Shown: positions 25,500 to 33,728 of the stretch, piece by piece
Layout of the letters: the number at the start of each line of letters is the position of its first letter
Numbering within the stretch: position 1 is the first letter of the stretch
Source: Bradyrhizobium vignae
Lineage (GTDB): Bacteria; Pseudomonadota; Alphaproteobacteria; Rhizobiales; Xanthobacteraceae
DNA length: 64,000 nucleotides
Direction: 5' to 3'
Assembly: GCF_004114425.1 (NCBI RefSeq)
Contig: NZ_RDQF01000017.1
Location: 1-64,000, forward strand
Notes under the pieces: model-generated
Database searches by the model: none
What the model saw: the letters and a program-made list of their open reading frames with translations, nothing else
What the model was told of the DNA's origin: nothing
Translations under genes and position numbers: made by a program

Positions 25500-26277
25500 A
25501 TGACCAGTTCAGTCAATCCGTCCGCCCGCATCGCCCGCGTCGGCAAGGCCGTGTACGGCGCGCCGCTCGGAATCCTGATGCTGGAAGCACGCTTTCCCCG
25601 CATTCCCGGTGACATGGGCAACGGCACGACCTGGCCGTTTCCCTGGGCAAGCCCGAGGAGCTGTATGCCCTGCCGTGCCACGTCGCGCGGCGCGCGGACG
25701 TCGATCGCGCGGTCGCCACCGCGGTCCGGGAGTTCGGCCGGCTCGACATCATGGTCAACAACGCCGGCGTCGCCCGCAATCAGGACATTCTCGATATCAC
25801 CGAGCAGGATTTCGACGAGATCATCGGCATCAATTTGAAAGGCGCGTTCTTCGGCGTGCAGGCCGCGGCGAAGCAGATGATTGCGCAAGGTGGCGGCGGG
25901 GTCATCATCAACATGTCCTCGGTGAATGCGCTGCTGGCGAACCCGACGCTTGCGACCTATGCCATCTCCAAGGGCGGCATGAAGCAGCTCACCTCCGTCG
26001 CGGCCGTCGCACTGGCCCCGCACAACATCCGCGTCGTCGCGGTCGGGCCCGGCACGATCCTGACCGATTGGTGGCGTCGTCCACCTACACTTCCGAGGAG
26101 GCCGGCAAGACCGTGATGTCGCGTACGCCGGCGGGCCGTGGCGGCGAGCCGAGCGAGGTGGCCTCCGTGGTGGCGTTCCTTGCCAGCGACGATGCGTCCT
26201 ACATCACCGGACAGACGATCTATCCGGATGGCGGCCGGCTGGTTTTGAACTACACGGTGCCTGTGAAGGAGAAGTAG
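25500..26277 (+). pseudogene. Fused pseudogene: Asp/Glu racemase 5' end joined to a truncated SDR
   Basis: The first 48 codons (25500 to about 25643) read ARVGKAVYGAPLGILMLEARFPRIP... and then GDMGNGTTWPFP, an N-terminus known from Asp/Glu/hydantoin racemase family proteins. From about 25622 another frame carries a short-chain dehydrogenase (EELYALPCHV, LDIMVNNAGVARN, SSVNALLAN, YAISKGG, ITGQTIYPDGG), lacking its first 40-50 residues including the NAD-binding glycine motif. A further frame change near 26068 (ACCGATTGGTGG; one T short of GAT-TTG-GTG) separates the SDR from its C-terminus, which reads to the stop at 26277. The likely history is a deletion joining two adjacent operon genes. The product would not be functional. 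Confidence 0.8.
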
Positions 26278-26290
26278 GGCTCACTGCCTC

Positions 26291-27085
26291 TCACTCCGCC
26301 GCGACCGTCATGCCGTGGCCGAGCCGCTTCGAGATGCCGCCGGCGCAATCGCGCAGCGCATTTGCGATCGGGCTGTCCCAGCGCGCGTCGAACGTTCCTT
26401 CCGGCCCCATCGCGGTGATGACCAGCGCGACGTGGCCGGAATGGTCGAACACCGGCGCCGAGAATGCGTTGACGCCGGGCAGGGGATCGCCGAGCGCGCG
26501 GGCGAGCCCGTGCGTGCGGACCTCAGCGAGCATCTCGGCAACCTTCGCGCCTTTCACGGCGCGCTTTGGATTGTAGCCGACGCCGTGACGGTCGAGACCG
26601 CTTTCGAGCGCGGCATTGATCGTCTTCTCCGGCAGGAACGCCGCGAAGGCGCGGCCGGTCGCAGTCTCCAGCAGCGCCATCACGGAGCCGACGCGCATCA
26701 CGATGTGCACCGGCTGGGCCGGCTCCTCGAGCTGAACCACGGTCGGGCCGTGCGTGCCCCAGACCGCGAGCGAGACTGCGTGGCCGATCTGGCTCGCGAG
26801 GCCCGCGATCTTGGGACGTGCGATGCGGACGCCGGAGAGCCGGCGCAGGCTGATCAGGCCGAGCTCCAGCGCCAGCGCGCCGATCTCGTAGCGGCCGGTG
26901 GTCTCGTCCTGCTCGATCAGGCCGATACGCGAAAAACTGGCGAGATAGGGATGCGCCTTGGCCGGCGTCATGCCGGCCTCGCGCGCGAGATCGCGCAGCA
27001 TCATCGGCTCGCCGCTTCTTGCGAGCGCGCGAAGCAATTCTCCGCCGACCTCGATCGACTGGATGCCGCGGCTCTCTCTGTTCAT
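26291..27085 (-). CDS. IclR-family transcriptional regulator
   Basis: 264 aa. The start at 27085 follows GGGAGG. An N-terminal winged helix (residues 8-70: IEVGGELLRALARSGEPMMLRDLAREAGMTPAKAHPYL) is followed by the IclR effector domain (RPKIAGLASQIGHAVSLAVWG, GRAFAAFLP, and VNAFSAPVFDHSGHVALVITAMG). IclR proteins commonly control aromatic or organic-acid catabolism and respond to a pathway metabolite. It is the last gene of a three-gene minus-strand group (binding protein, FAD enzyme, regulator) with a 20-base gap to the FAD gene, so it probably regulates that group. Confidence 0.9.
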   Translation of the reverse strand: MNRESRGIQSIEVGGELLRALARSGEPMMLRDLAREAGMTPAKAHPYLASFSRIGLIEQDETTGRYEIGALALELGLISLRRLSGVRIARPKIAGLASQIGHAVSLAVWGTHGPTVVQLEEPAQPVHIVMRVGSVMALLETATGRAFAAFLPEKTINAALESGLDRHGVGYNPKRAVKGAKVAEMLAEVRTHGLARALGDPLPGVNAFSAPVFDHSGHVALVITAMGPEGTFDARWDSPIANALRDCAGGISKRLGHGMTVAAE

Positions 27086-27105
27086 GTGCCTCCCGGCGTT
27101 TTCGC

Positions 27106-28839
27106 TCACGCCGCGTTGCGCTTGGCGGCGCTGTCGGCAAGATGACGGCCGGCAATGTAGCCGAAGGTCAGCGCCGGCCCAAGGGTGATGCCGGCCCCGG
27201 GATAATTGCCGCCCATGATGCTTGCCATGTCGTTGCCGGCGGCATAGAGGCCGGGAATGACGCGGCCTTCGGCATCCAACGCCCGCGCGTTCTCGTCGGT
27301 GACGATGCCGGCATAGGTGCCGAGATCGCCGATCACCATCTTGATGGCGTAGAACGGGCCGTTCTCGATCGGCGCGACGCAAGGGTTGGGCCCGTGCAGC
27401 GCGTCGCCCTGGTAACGGTTATAGGCTTTCGAGCCCTTGCCGAAGGCGGTGTCGTGTCCCAGCGGCGCCGTCGCATTGAACTGCCTGACGGTTTCGGCGA
27501 ACGCCTTCGCATCGATGCCGGCTTTCGCCGCGAGCGCCTCCAGCGTGTCGGCGCGCATGAGGTAGCCGGTATTCAAATGATGACCCAGCGGCATCGGGAA
27601 AGGCGGCACGCAGCCGAGGCCATACTTCCGCAGCGTCTTGTGGTCGCAGACCAGGAAGGCGGCGATCTCCTCGCCGGGTTTGGCCGCCTTGACCATGGCC
27701 TGGACGAAGTCGTGATAGGAATTGCCTTCATTGGCAAAACGCTTGCCGTCGCGCATCACCGCGATCACGCCGGGCTTGGCGCGGTCGATGAAATGCGGCA
27801 TCACGCCCTTCGAGCCATCCTTGCGCGTAGTCAGCGAGACCGGCACCCAGGCTGCCGCGTTCGGCAGGCGATCCTCGATGCGCCCACCGGCGCTTTCCGC
27901 AAGGCGCAGGCCATCGCCGGTATTGCCCGCGGGCCCGGGCGAATAGTGCTCATTGCCGGTCGGCGCGTGCGGAAACATTTTTCTGCGGCGTGCCACGTCG
28001 TGCGGAAAGCCGCCGCAGGCGAGCACGACGCCTTGCCTTGCACGAACGCGCACCTCGCGTCCCTCGCGCGAAACGATCGCGCCAGTCACGGCGCCGTTCT
28101 CGACCGTCAGCTCGCGCACCGGTGAGGACAGCCACATCGGAATCTTCAGATCGAGCGCGGATTTCGCGAGGCGCCCTGCGAGCGCATTGCCATTGGTCAG
28201 CGTCATGCCGCGGCCGTGGCGCAGCACGTCCATGAAATGCCGCGACAGCCGCTTGGCGACATAAACGGCCGAGGTCAGCGACTTCGTCACGCGCATGAAG
28301 TGGATGATCTCCTTGCCGGAGCCCAGCATCATGCCGAACACGGTGAGCTCGGGCAGCGGCGTGCCGAGGGTCTTGATGAGGTCGCCGAGCTCGCGGCCGT
28401 CGAATGGACGCGTCACCATGGAGCGGCCGCCCTGCGCGCCGCCGGGCGCTTCGGCGTGATAATCGGGAAACACCAGCGGCATGTCGAAACGCAGCGCCGT
28501 CTTGGTGGTGAAGAACTCGACCGCCTCGGGGCCGGCCGATAAAAATGCATCGACGCGTGCCGCATCGTAATTGTTGCCGGCCTCGTGGCGTAAGTATGTG
28601 CGGGCCTGCTCCGGCGTCTCCTCGATGCCATAGGCCTTCGCCAGCGAGGTGCCGGGAATCCAGAGCCAGCCGCCGGAACGCGCGGTGGTGCCGCCGAAGC
28701 GCGGCTCCTTCTCGACGATCAGCACATCGAGCCCACGATAGCGCGCGGTGATCGCGGCCGACATGCCGGAGCAACCCGATCCGGCCACGAGCACGTCGCA
28801 CTCGTAAGTCTCAATGGCGCTATGCTCGTTGCCGGTCAT
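27106..28839 (-). CDS. FAD-binding dehydrogenase, fumarate-reductase/ketosteroid-dehydrogenase family
   Basis: 577 aa. The dinucleotide-binding turn is CDVLVAGSGCSGMSAAITARYRG. Further FAD_binding_2 blocks are EPRFGGTTARSGGWLWIPG near the start, GVVLACGGFPHD in the middle, and GLYAAGNDMASIMGGNYPGAGITLGPALTFGYIAG at the end, a pattern shared with 3-ketosteroid delta-1-dehydrogenases and flavocytochrome-c fumarate reductases. The enzyme probably introduces or removes a carbon-carbon double bond next to a carbonyl. No signal peptide. Preceded by a binding protein gene with an eight-base gap and followed by an IclR gene. Substrate unknown. Confidence 0.85.
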   Translation of the reverse strand: MTGNEHSAIETYECDVLVAGSGCSGMSAAITARYRGLDVLIVEKEPRFGGTTARSGGWLWIPGTSLAKAYGIEETPEQARTYLRHEAGNNYDAARVDAFLSAGPEAVEFFTTKTALRFDMPLVFPDYHAEAPGGAQGGRSMVTRPFDGRELGDLIKTLGTPLPELTVFGMMLGSGKEIIHFMRVTKSLTSAVYVAKRLSRHFMDVLRHGRGMTLTNGNALAGRLAKSALDLKIPMWLSSPVRELTVENGAVTGAIVSREGREVRVRARQGVVLACGGFPHDVARRRKMFPHAPTGNEHYSPGPAGNTGDGLRLAESAGGRIEDRLPNAAAWVPVSLTTRKDGSKGVMPHFIDRAKPGVIAVMRDGKRFANEGNSYHDFVQAMVKAAKPGEEIAAFLVCDHKTLRKYGLGCVPPFPMPLGHHLNTGYLMRADTLEALAAKAGIDAKAFAETVRQFNATAPLGHDTAFGKGSKAYNRYQGDALHGPNPCVAPIENGPFYAIKMVIGDLGTYAGIVTDENARALDAEGRVIPGLYAAGNDMASIMGGNYPGAGITLGPALTFGYIAGRHLADSAAKRNAA

Positions 28840-28847
28840 CGCTCACC

Positions 28848-30062
28848 TCACTTCTTCAGGAGCGGACATTTGGATTCGGAGACCGGGCGGAAGGCGTCTT
28901 CGCCCTTCACGGTCTTGACGATGTCCAGATAATCCCACGGCTCCTTGGACTGCTCGGGCTTTTTTACCTTGGCGAGATACATGTCGCGGATGACGCGGCC
29001 GTCCTCGCGCAATTTGCCGCCGTGAACGAAGATATCCTCGATCGGCAGTTCGCGCATCTTGGCCATCACCTTGGCCGGATCATCGGTGCCTGCGGCCTTG
29101 ATGCCTTTCAGGTAATGCAGCACCGAGCCGTAGACTCCGGTCTGGATCATGGTCGGCATCACCTTGGTGCGCTCGTAGAACTTCTTCGACCAGGCGCGGG
29201 TGGCCTCGTCCATGTTCCAATACGATGCCGTGGTCATGTAGGTGCCCTGCGCGGCCTTCAGCCCGATCGCGTGCACGTCGGTGTCGAACATCAAGAGGCC
29301 GACGAGCTTCTGGCCGCCCTGGACCAGGCCGAACTCGCCGGACTGCTTGATGGCGTTGTCGGTGTCCTGGCCGGCATTGGCGAAAGCGACCACGTCGGAT
29401 TTCGAGCTCTGCGCCTGCAGCGCGAAGGAGGAGAAGTCCGCCGTGTTGGTTGGGTGCTTGACGCCACCGAGCACTTTGCCGCCCATCTCGTTGATGAAGC
29501 GCGTGGCATCCTTCTCGAGCTGCTGGCCGAAGGCATAGTCTGCCGTGATGAAGTACCAGGACTTGCCGCCTTCCTTGATGACGGCCGAAGCCGTCACCTT
29601 CGACAGCGCATAGGTGTCGTAGGTGAAATGCACTGTGTTGGGACTGCACAGCTCGTCTGTCAGCGAGCTCGCGCCGGGACCGGAGAGCAGGGCGATCTTA
29701 TTGCGCTCGCGCACCATGTTGTGCACGGCGATGGCGATGCCGGAATTGGGGATGTCGACGACGGCGTCGACCTTGCCGTTGTCGAACCAGCCGCGCACGA
29801 TCTGGACGCCGACGTCGGTCTTCATCTGATGGTCGGCACTGATGATCTCGATCGGCTTGCCGAGCACGGTTGGCCCGAATTCCTCCACGGCCATCTTGGC
29901 CGCCTCGACCGAGCCCGGCCCGCTATTGTCGCGGCCCCAGCTCGACAGATCCGTCAGCACGCCGATCCGCACCGCGTCGTCGGAGACTTGCGCGATCGCA
30001 ACATTGGTCATGGCAGTCGAAGTCATGGCCGCGAGCACAGCACAGGCCAAAAACCCTCTCAT
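28848..30062 (-). CDS. ABC transporter substrate-binding protein, branched-chain amino acid type
   Basis: 404 aa. The start at 30062 follows GAGGAAACGACG. Signal peptide residues 1-24 (LACAVLAAMTSTAMTNVAIA). The mature protein is a type I periplasmic fold: VRIGVLTDLSSWGRDNSGPGSVEAAKMAVEEFG, KIALLSGPGASSLTDE, SWYFITADYAFGQQLEKDA, and the C-terminal pair of Cys. It resembles LivK-type proteins that often carry aromatic or fatty-acid ligands in rhizobia. No permease or ATPase gene lies beside it, so it must share a membrane unit encoded elsewhere. It leads a three-gene operon with the FAD dehydrogenase and IclR regulator. Confidence 0.9.
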   Translation of the reverse strand: MRGFLACAVLAAMTSTAMTNVAIAQVSDDAVRIGVLTDLSSWGRDNSGPGSVEAAKMAVEEFGPTVLGKPIEIISADHQMKTDVGVQIVRGWFDNGKVDAVVDIPNSGIAIAVHNMVRERNKIALLSGPGASSLTDELCSPNTVHFTYDTYALSKVTASAVIKEGGKSWYFITADYAFGQQLEKDATRFINEMGGKVLGGVKHPTNTADFSSFALQAQSSKSDVVAFANAGQDTDNAIKQSGEFGLVQGGQKLVGLLMFDTDVHAIGLKAAQGTYMTTASYWNMDEATRAWSKKFYERTKVMPTMIQTGVYGSVLHYLKGIKAAGTDDPAKVMAKMRELPIEDIFVHGGKLREDGRVIRDMYLAKVKKPEQSKEPWDYLDIVKTVKGEDAFRPVSESKCPLLKK

Positions 30063-30229
30063 CGTCGTTTCCTCGCTCTTTCGGGCCGCTTGGCGCGGCT
30101 GGTCGTTCTGGTGGTTAATTAGATAAAGGCGAATGAATTTGTCAATGACGAATAAAAAGTGGCAGTTCCGCACTGGCGAACGCCACGACGACGATCGTGA
30201 GGCAGGGGATGCACACTTGCCTCACCACC

Positions 30230-30314
30230 GTCATTGCGAGCGCAGCGAAGCATCCAGAGTCTTCCGTTGAGGGATTCTGGATTTGCTTCGTCGCAAGGGC
30301 TCCTTGCAATGACG
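30230..30314. repeat. Palindromic intergenic repeat, family B copy 2
   Basis: Begins GTCATTGCGAGCGCAGCGAAGC and ends TTGCAATGACGG; the internal arms ATCCAGAGTC and GATTCTGGAT pair as in the other copies. Lies in the gap between divergent genes. Confidence 0.8.
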
Positions 30315-30343
30315 GCTGGACGAGCAGTTGCTCCGAACGCTCT

Positions 30344-30396
30344 CGTGTCCCGGACGCGCCGCGGCGCTCTTGCGCTGCTGCGCAGAGCCCGGACCC
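30344..30396. repeat. Palindromic intergenic repeat, family D
   Basis: Starts CGTGTCCCGGACGCG and ends GCCCGGACCCA, with a central CTGCTGCGCAG hairpin. This layout resembles short repeats frequent between genes in bradyrhizobia (from memory). One copy in the window. Confidence 0.5.
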
Positions 30397-30587
30397 ATGC
30401 CGCGCGGGGCTGCTTGAGGAAGCGCAGGCCCCGGCTCTACAGCGCATCACCATAGTGCGTCGAAGACGCGCGTCATCGCGCCTTCAGTGCTGCGCAGCGT
30501 CTGGGCGAGAGCAGTCAAATGCGCGGGCAGGTTGCAACCCTACCTACGATTGGCCATTATGCCGTGTGGAACCTTTTGGGGCAGGCC

Positions 30588-31889
30588 ATGACGACGGCAA
30601 CGGGGGTCTCCGCGGCGGCGGAGAGATCGACGACGGCGCATGTGGTCTGGGCGAGCGCGCTCGGCACCGCCATCGAATGGTACGATTTCCTGATCTACGG
30701 CACGGCGGCCGCGCTGGTCTTCAACAAGCTCTTCTTCCCGAGCTTCGATCCCCTCGTCGGCACGCTGGCGGCGTTCTCGACCTACGCGGTCGGCTTCGTC
30801 GCGCGGCCGATCGGCGGCGCGATCATCGGGCATTACGGCGACCGGCTCGGCCGCAAGACCATGCTGGTTGCGACCATGATCGCGATGGGACTCGGCACCT
30901 TCCTGATCGGCTGCCTGCCGACCTACGGTCAGATCGGGGTCTGGGCGCCGATCCTGCTCGTGATCCTTCGTTTCGTTCAGGGCATCGGGCTCGGGGGCGA
31001 GTGGAGCGGCGCGGTCGTGATGGTGATCGAGCACGCCGGCAATCGCCGCGGCTTCTACGGCAGCCTGGTGCAGGTCGGCTTTCCCATCGGCGTCGCTGCC
31101 TCCACCGGCATCTTCGCCTTGATGACGAAGCTGCCCGAGGCGGACTTCCTCGGCTGGGGCTGGCGCGTGCCGTTCCTGATCAGCATTCTGCTCGTCGGCG
31201 TCGGCTTCATCGTGCGGCTCAAGCTCGCGGAGACGCCTCACTTCAAGGAGATCGTCGAACGCAAGGAGGTGCTGGCGCAGCCGGCCCTCGAGGTGCTGCG
31301 CCGCGACTGGCGCAGCTTTCTGCTCGCGATCGGCATCACGGTGTCGGAGGTCGGGCTCGCTTATCTCCTCACCGTGTTCACGGTGGTCTACGCGACGACG
31401 AAGCTCGGTCTGCCACGGCAGGTGATCCTGGATGCCGTGGTCTATGCCGCGATCGTCGAGTTCGCGACCTTGCCGCTCGCGGGTTGGCTGTCCGACATCT
31501 TCGGACGCAAGGCGCTGTATCTCGCCGGCGGCGTCTTCTCGGTCGCGCTGGCCTTTCCGCTGTTCTGGTTCCTCGACAGCAAGGAGCCGGCGCTGATCAC
31601 GCTCGCGCTCGTCGTCACGATGACTCTCACCCATGCGCTGCTGTTCGGGCCGAAGGCCGCGTTCATGCCGGAGCTGTTCCGCACCCAGGTGCGCTACAGC
31701 GGGGCCTCGCTCGGCGCCAACGTCGCGGCGGCGCTGAGCGGCGGCTTCTCGCCGCTGATCGCGGCTGCGCTGTTGGCGTGGGCCGGCTCGTACTGGGCGG
31801 TATCGGTCTACATCGTCGCGCTGTCGATCGTCACGATCATCGCGACGCTGATGGCGCCGGAGACGGCGCGGGATTCGCTAAGATCCTGA
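30588..31889 (+). CDS. MFS transporter, metabolite:H+ symporter (MHS) family
   Basis: 433 aa with about twelve membrane helices. The MHS hallmark is at the N-terminus (ASALGTAIEWYDFLIYGTAAAL) and in the loop GHYGDRLGRKTMLVATM. RFVQGIGLGGEWSGAVVMVIEHA and the C-terminal half's GWLSDIFGRKALYL complete the family pattern. Members import organic acids, osmolytes or aromatic acids (KgtP, ProP, ShiA relatives) with protons. The start at 30588 has a moderate site (GGGGCAGG). It is alone and converges with the GH79-like gene, with which its end overlaps by 12 bases. Cargo unknown. Confidence 0.9.
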   Translation: MTTATGVSAAAERSTTAHVVWASALGTAIEWYDFLIYGTAAALVFNKLFFPSFDPLVGTLAAFSTYAVGFVARPIGGAIIGHYGDRLGRKTMLVATMIAMGLGTFLIGCLPTYGQIGVWAPILLVILRFVQGIGLGGEWSGAVVMVIEHAGNRRGFYGSLVQVGFPIGVAASTGIFALMTKLPEADFLGWGWRVPFLISILLVGVGFIVRLKLAETPHFKEIVERKEVLAQPALEVLRRDWRSFLLAIGITVSEVGLAYLLTVFTVVYATTKLGLPRQVILDAVVYAAIVEFATLPLAGWLSDIFGRKALYLAGGVFSVALAFPLFWFLDSKEPALITLALVVTMTLTHALLFGPKAAFMPELFRTQVRYSGASLGANVAAALSGGFSPLIAAALLAWAGSYWAVSVYIVALSIVTIIATLMAPETARDSLRS

Positions 31890-33404
31890 GCGCCCGGACG
31901 AGCAAGCGGGATTTGCAGCGTTCGGAAACACCAGGAAGGTGATGGTCGCCGGCGCAAACTTGACTGCTCCCGGCGGCGTTGCGCGTGCCTCGAGCCGGGG
32001 CAGCTGGCCATCCGTCGTCAGCGCGAGCCTCTTGCCGTTCAACTGCACAGCCGTGCCCTGCAACCGCGCCGCATGCAGCGTGTACCGTTCGGCGGAATCC
32101 GAAAGCGTCAGCGCGTGTGACATGCGACGCGAGGTGTTGATTGCGAGCAGCGACACCGCACCTGCCACGGCCGGGTGGCACTGCGCATAGAGATGGAGAC
32201 CGCGCGGAGCAGCCTTTCCTGCGTCGAGCACAATCGTTCCCATCAGCCGGCGCCAGAGCAGCGCGGCCCAGTAGCTCGGCCGCGGCCGGAACGTCGTTTC
32301 GTCGAGCAGGCCGTAATCGCTGGCGGCCAGCGTGTTGTGCATCACCACCTGGACGCCGGCCCTCGCCAGGCGTCCGAGCTGGTCGACATAGCGGAAGGTG
32401 TCGAGAAAGGTCCGATCCCATCGGTTGCCGCCGCAGGCCGCATCGGCCGTCTCGGTCAGCCAGATCGGCTTGCCCGGCTCGAATGCGTCGCGCAGGGCCT
32501 GATAAGTGCCGAACGTCGCATCCGTGCGCGCCAGCCAGTCCTCCGAGAGGGCCTGCGCCGGATCATCGTGCCCGCCGCAGCGCGGCGAGATCGTGTTGTA
32601 ATGGTGATAGGAGAAACGATCGACGCCGGAACCGGATGCGGCAAGCAGGTCGCGTGTGGTGATGCCCGACCCGGATGGCGACGGTGCATCGCCGACCGAG
32701 CCGGGGCCGAGGATCAGCGTCTCAGGCGTGGCGCGCCGCATCCAGTCGCGGAAGATCTTGAAGTCGCGGCCATAGGCGGTCGCGTCATAGCCCGCCGGTG
32801 CGCCGCCGGTCGCTGCGAGCGTCGGCTCGTTCATGAATTCGGCGGCGGCGATGCGGCCACCCTGCGCGCGCGTGGTGTCGATCAGCTGCTGCGCCTGGTC
32901 CGGCTTCCATACGCCATTGGCATCGCGGCTGCCGGGACTGATCGCAAACGAGGTGACGATCTCCGCATCGACAGCGCGCGCGAACTCCACGACGCCGTGC
33001 CACTGCGCGCGGCTGAGCACCGAGCCATATCCCGGCGGCGGCTTTCCCGGCGCCTCGGCAAAGAACGTTGCATTGGCCCAGGTGCCGCTCACGCGCAGAT
33101 AAGCCGGCGACAACGCCGCGGCGAGCAGGCGCAGTCGCGCATTGGCGAGATCGATCGGCGGTCGCCCGCTGTAACGATCCCGCCCATCGAAAGCACGTCC
33201 CATTGGCGGATAAGGCCGCCAGAACCGTCCGCCGGTCACCTCCACCATCTCGATGTTGTAGGATTGAAAGCGCTCGTCGATCGTTCCGATCGCATTCAGA
33301 TTGGAGGGCGAGATGGCAACGCCGCCGGCGTGCGCCGCGCACATCGTTACGGTCGCGAGCAGCGCGATCGTCGTCATGCGCCGGTCCAGATGCATGAGAG
33401 GCAA
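31878..33404 (-). CDS. Exported GH79 heparanase/beta-glucuronidase-like protein
   Basis: 508 aa. Signal peptide ends near AHAGG (residue 26). The body is a TIM-barrel with clan A glycosidase marks: Asn192-Glu193 in AAEFMNEPTL (acid/base) and Glu319 in PIWLTETADAACGGN (nucleophile). The part DQLGRLARAGVQVVMHNTL...DYGLLDETTFRPRPSYWAALLWRRLMGT is strikingly like heparanases, including the DYWLSLLFKKL-like motif. A C-terminal beta domain follows. Family GH79 cleaves beta-glucuronides in proteoglycans or glucuronate-bearing polysaccharides; a target in plant or microbial exopolysaccharide is possible. Start candidates are 33404, 33395 and 33377, none with a strong ribosome site. Confidence 0.8.
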   Translation of the reverse strand: MPLMHLDRRMTTIALLATVTMCAAHAGGVAISPSNLNAIGTIDERFQSYNIEMVEVTGGRFWRPYPPMGRAFDGRDRYSGRPPIDLANARLRLLAAALSPAYLRVSGTWANATFFAEAPGKPPPGYGSVLSRAQWHGVVEFARAVDAEIVTSFAISPGSRDANGVWKPDQAQQLIDTTRAQGGRIAAAEFMNEPTLAATGGAPAGYDATAYGRDFKIFRDWMRRATPETLILGPGSVGDAPSPSGSGITTRDLLAASGSGVDRFSYHHYNTISPRCGGHDDPAQALSEDWLARTDATFGTYQALRDAFEPGKPIWLTETADAACGGNRWDRTFLDTFRYVDQLGRLARAGVQVVMHNTLAASDYGLLDETTFRPRPSYWAALLWRRLMGTIVLDAGKAAPRGLHLYAQCHPAVAGAVSLLAINTSRRMSHALTLSDSAERYTLHAARLQGTAVQLNGKRLALTTDGQLPRLEARATPPGAVKFAPATITFLVFPNAANPACSSGRSGS

Positions 33405-33611
33405 CCCTGGCCTTTATCCAGATCGACAATTTATCTGTATTTTACTGCATCATCGACGCCGAGTGCCCGCCGCCGGCGCCTCGGGAGCCGGCCGCCGCGG
33501 CGGAAAGGGATGGCCCCCCGGCGCCATTGACCAGGGTGGGCACAAAAAAATCTTCCGGCCCCCTCTTGAAACCGATGTCCGGTTTTCTAAGTCGTTTTTC
33601 GCCGCGAGAGC
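33405..33611. promoter_or_regulatory. Intergenic promoter region upstream of the heat-shock operon
   Basis: Holds the promoters of the GH79 gene (minus strand, A/T-rich near 33420-33450) and of the Hsp20 operon. A CTTGAAA at about 33565 with CTAAGT 15 bases downstream could be a -35/-10 pair for the heat-shock genes. This assignment is weak. Confidence 0.3.
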
Positions 33612-33728
33612 GGTGTGCCGGATGCCAAAATCGGGTCCGGCACGGGCGCCGGGCTGGTCTTTTCGGACCCGTCTGAATCCCCGCCTTGCGCTCCTTCGTA
33701 TCCATCTTGCTCTTTGGAGGACTTGGTT
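33612..33728 (+). promoter_or_regulatory. ROSE-type RNA thermometer upstream of hsp20
   Basis: The untranslated leader just before the first Hsp20 gene. Its last hairpin (33707-33721) is TTGCTC, loop, GGAGGA: the Shine-Dalgarno AGGA pairs with a TTGCT stretch with one bulged G, the defining element of ROSE thermometers described in Bradyrhizobium. Upstream is an 8-bp perfect stem (GTGCCGGA 33615-33622 with TCCGGCAC 33636-33643) and a smaller GGTC/GACC hairpin. Heat should melt the last hairpin and expose the ribosome site. Structure read from sequence; function from the known family. Confidence 0.88.

Larger units (their letters stand above)
30063..30587. other. Intergenic region with two repeat elements
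   Basis: 525-bp gap between the divergent binding-protein and MFS genes. It holds the promoters of both. An A/T-rich stretch near 30108-30165 is the probable promoter region of the minus-strand operon. A family B repeat (30230-30314) and a family D repeat (30344-30396) follow. I see no gene in it. Confidence 0.6.
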
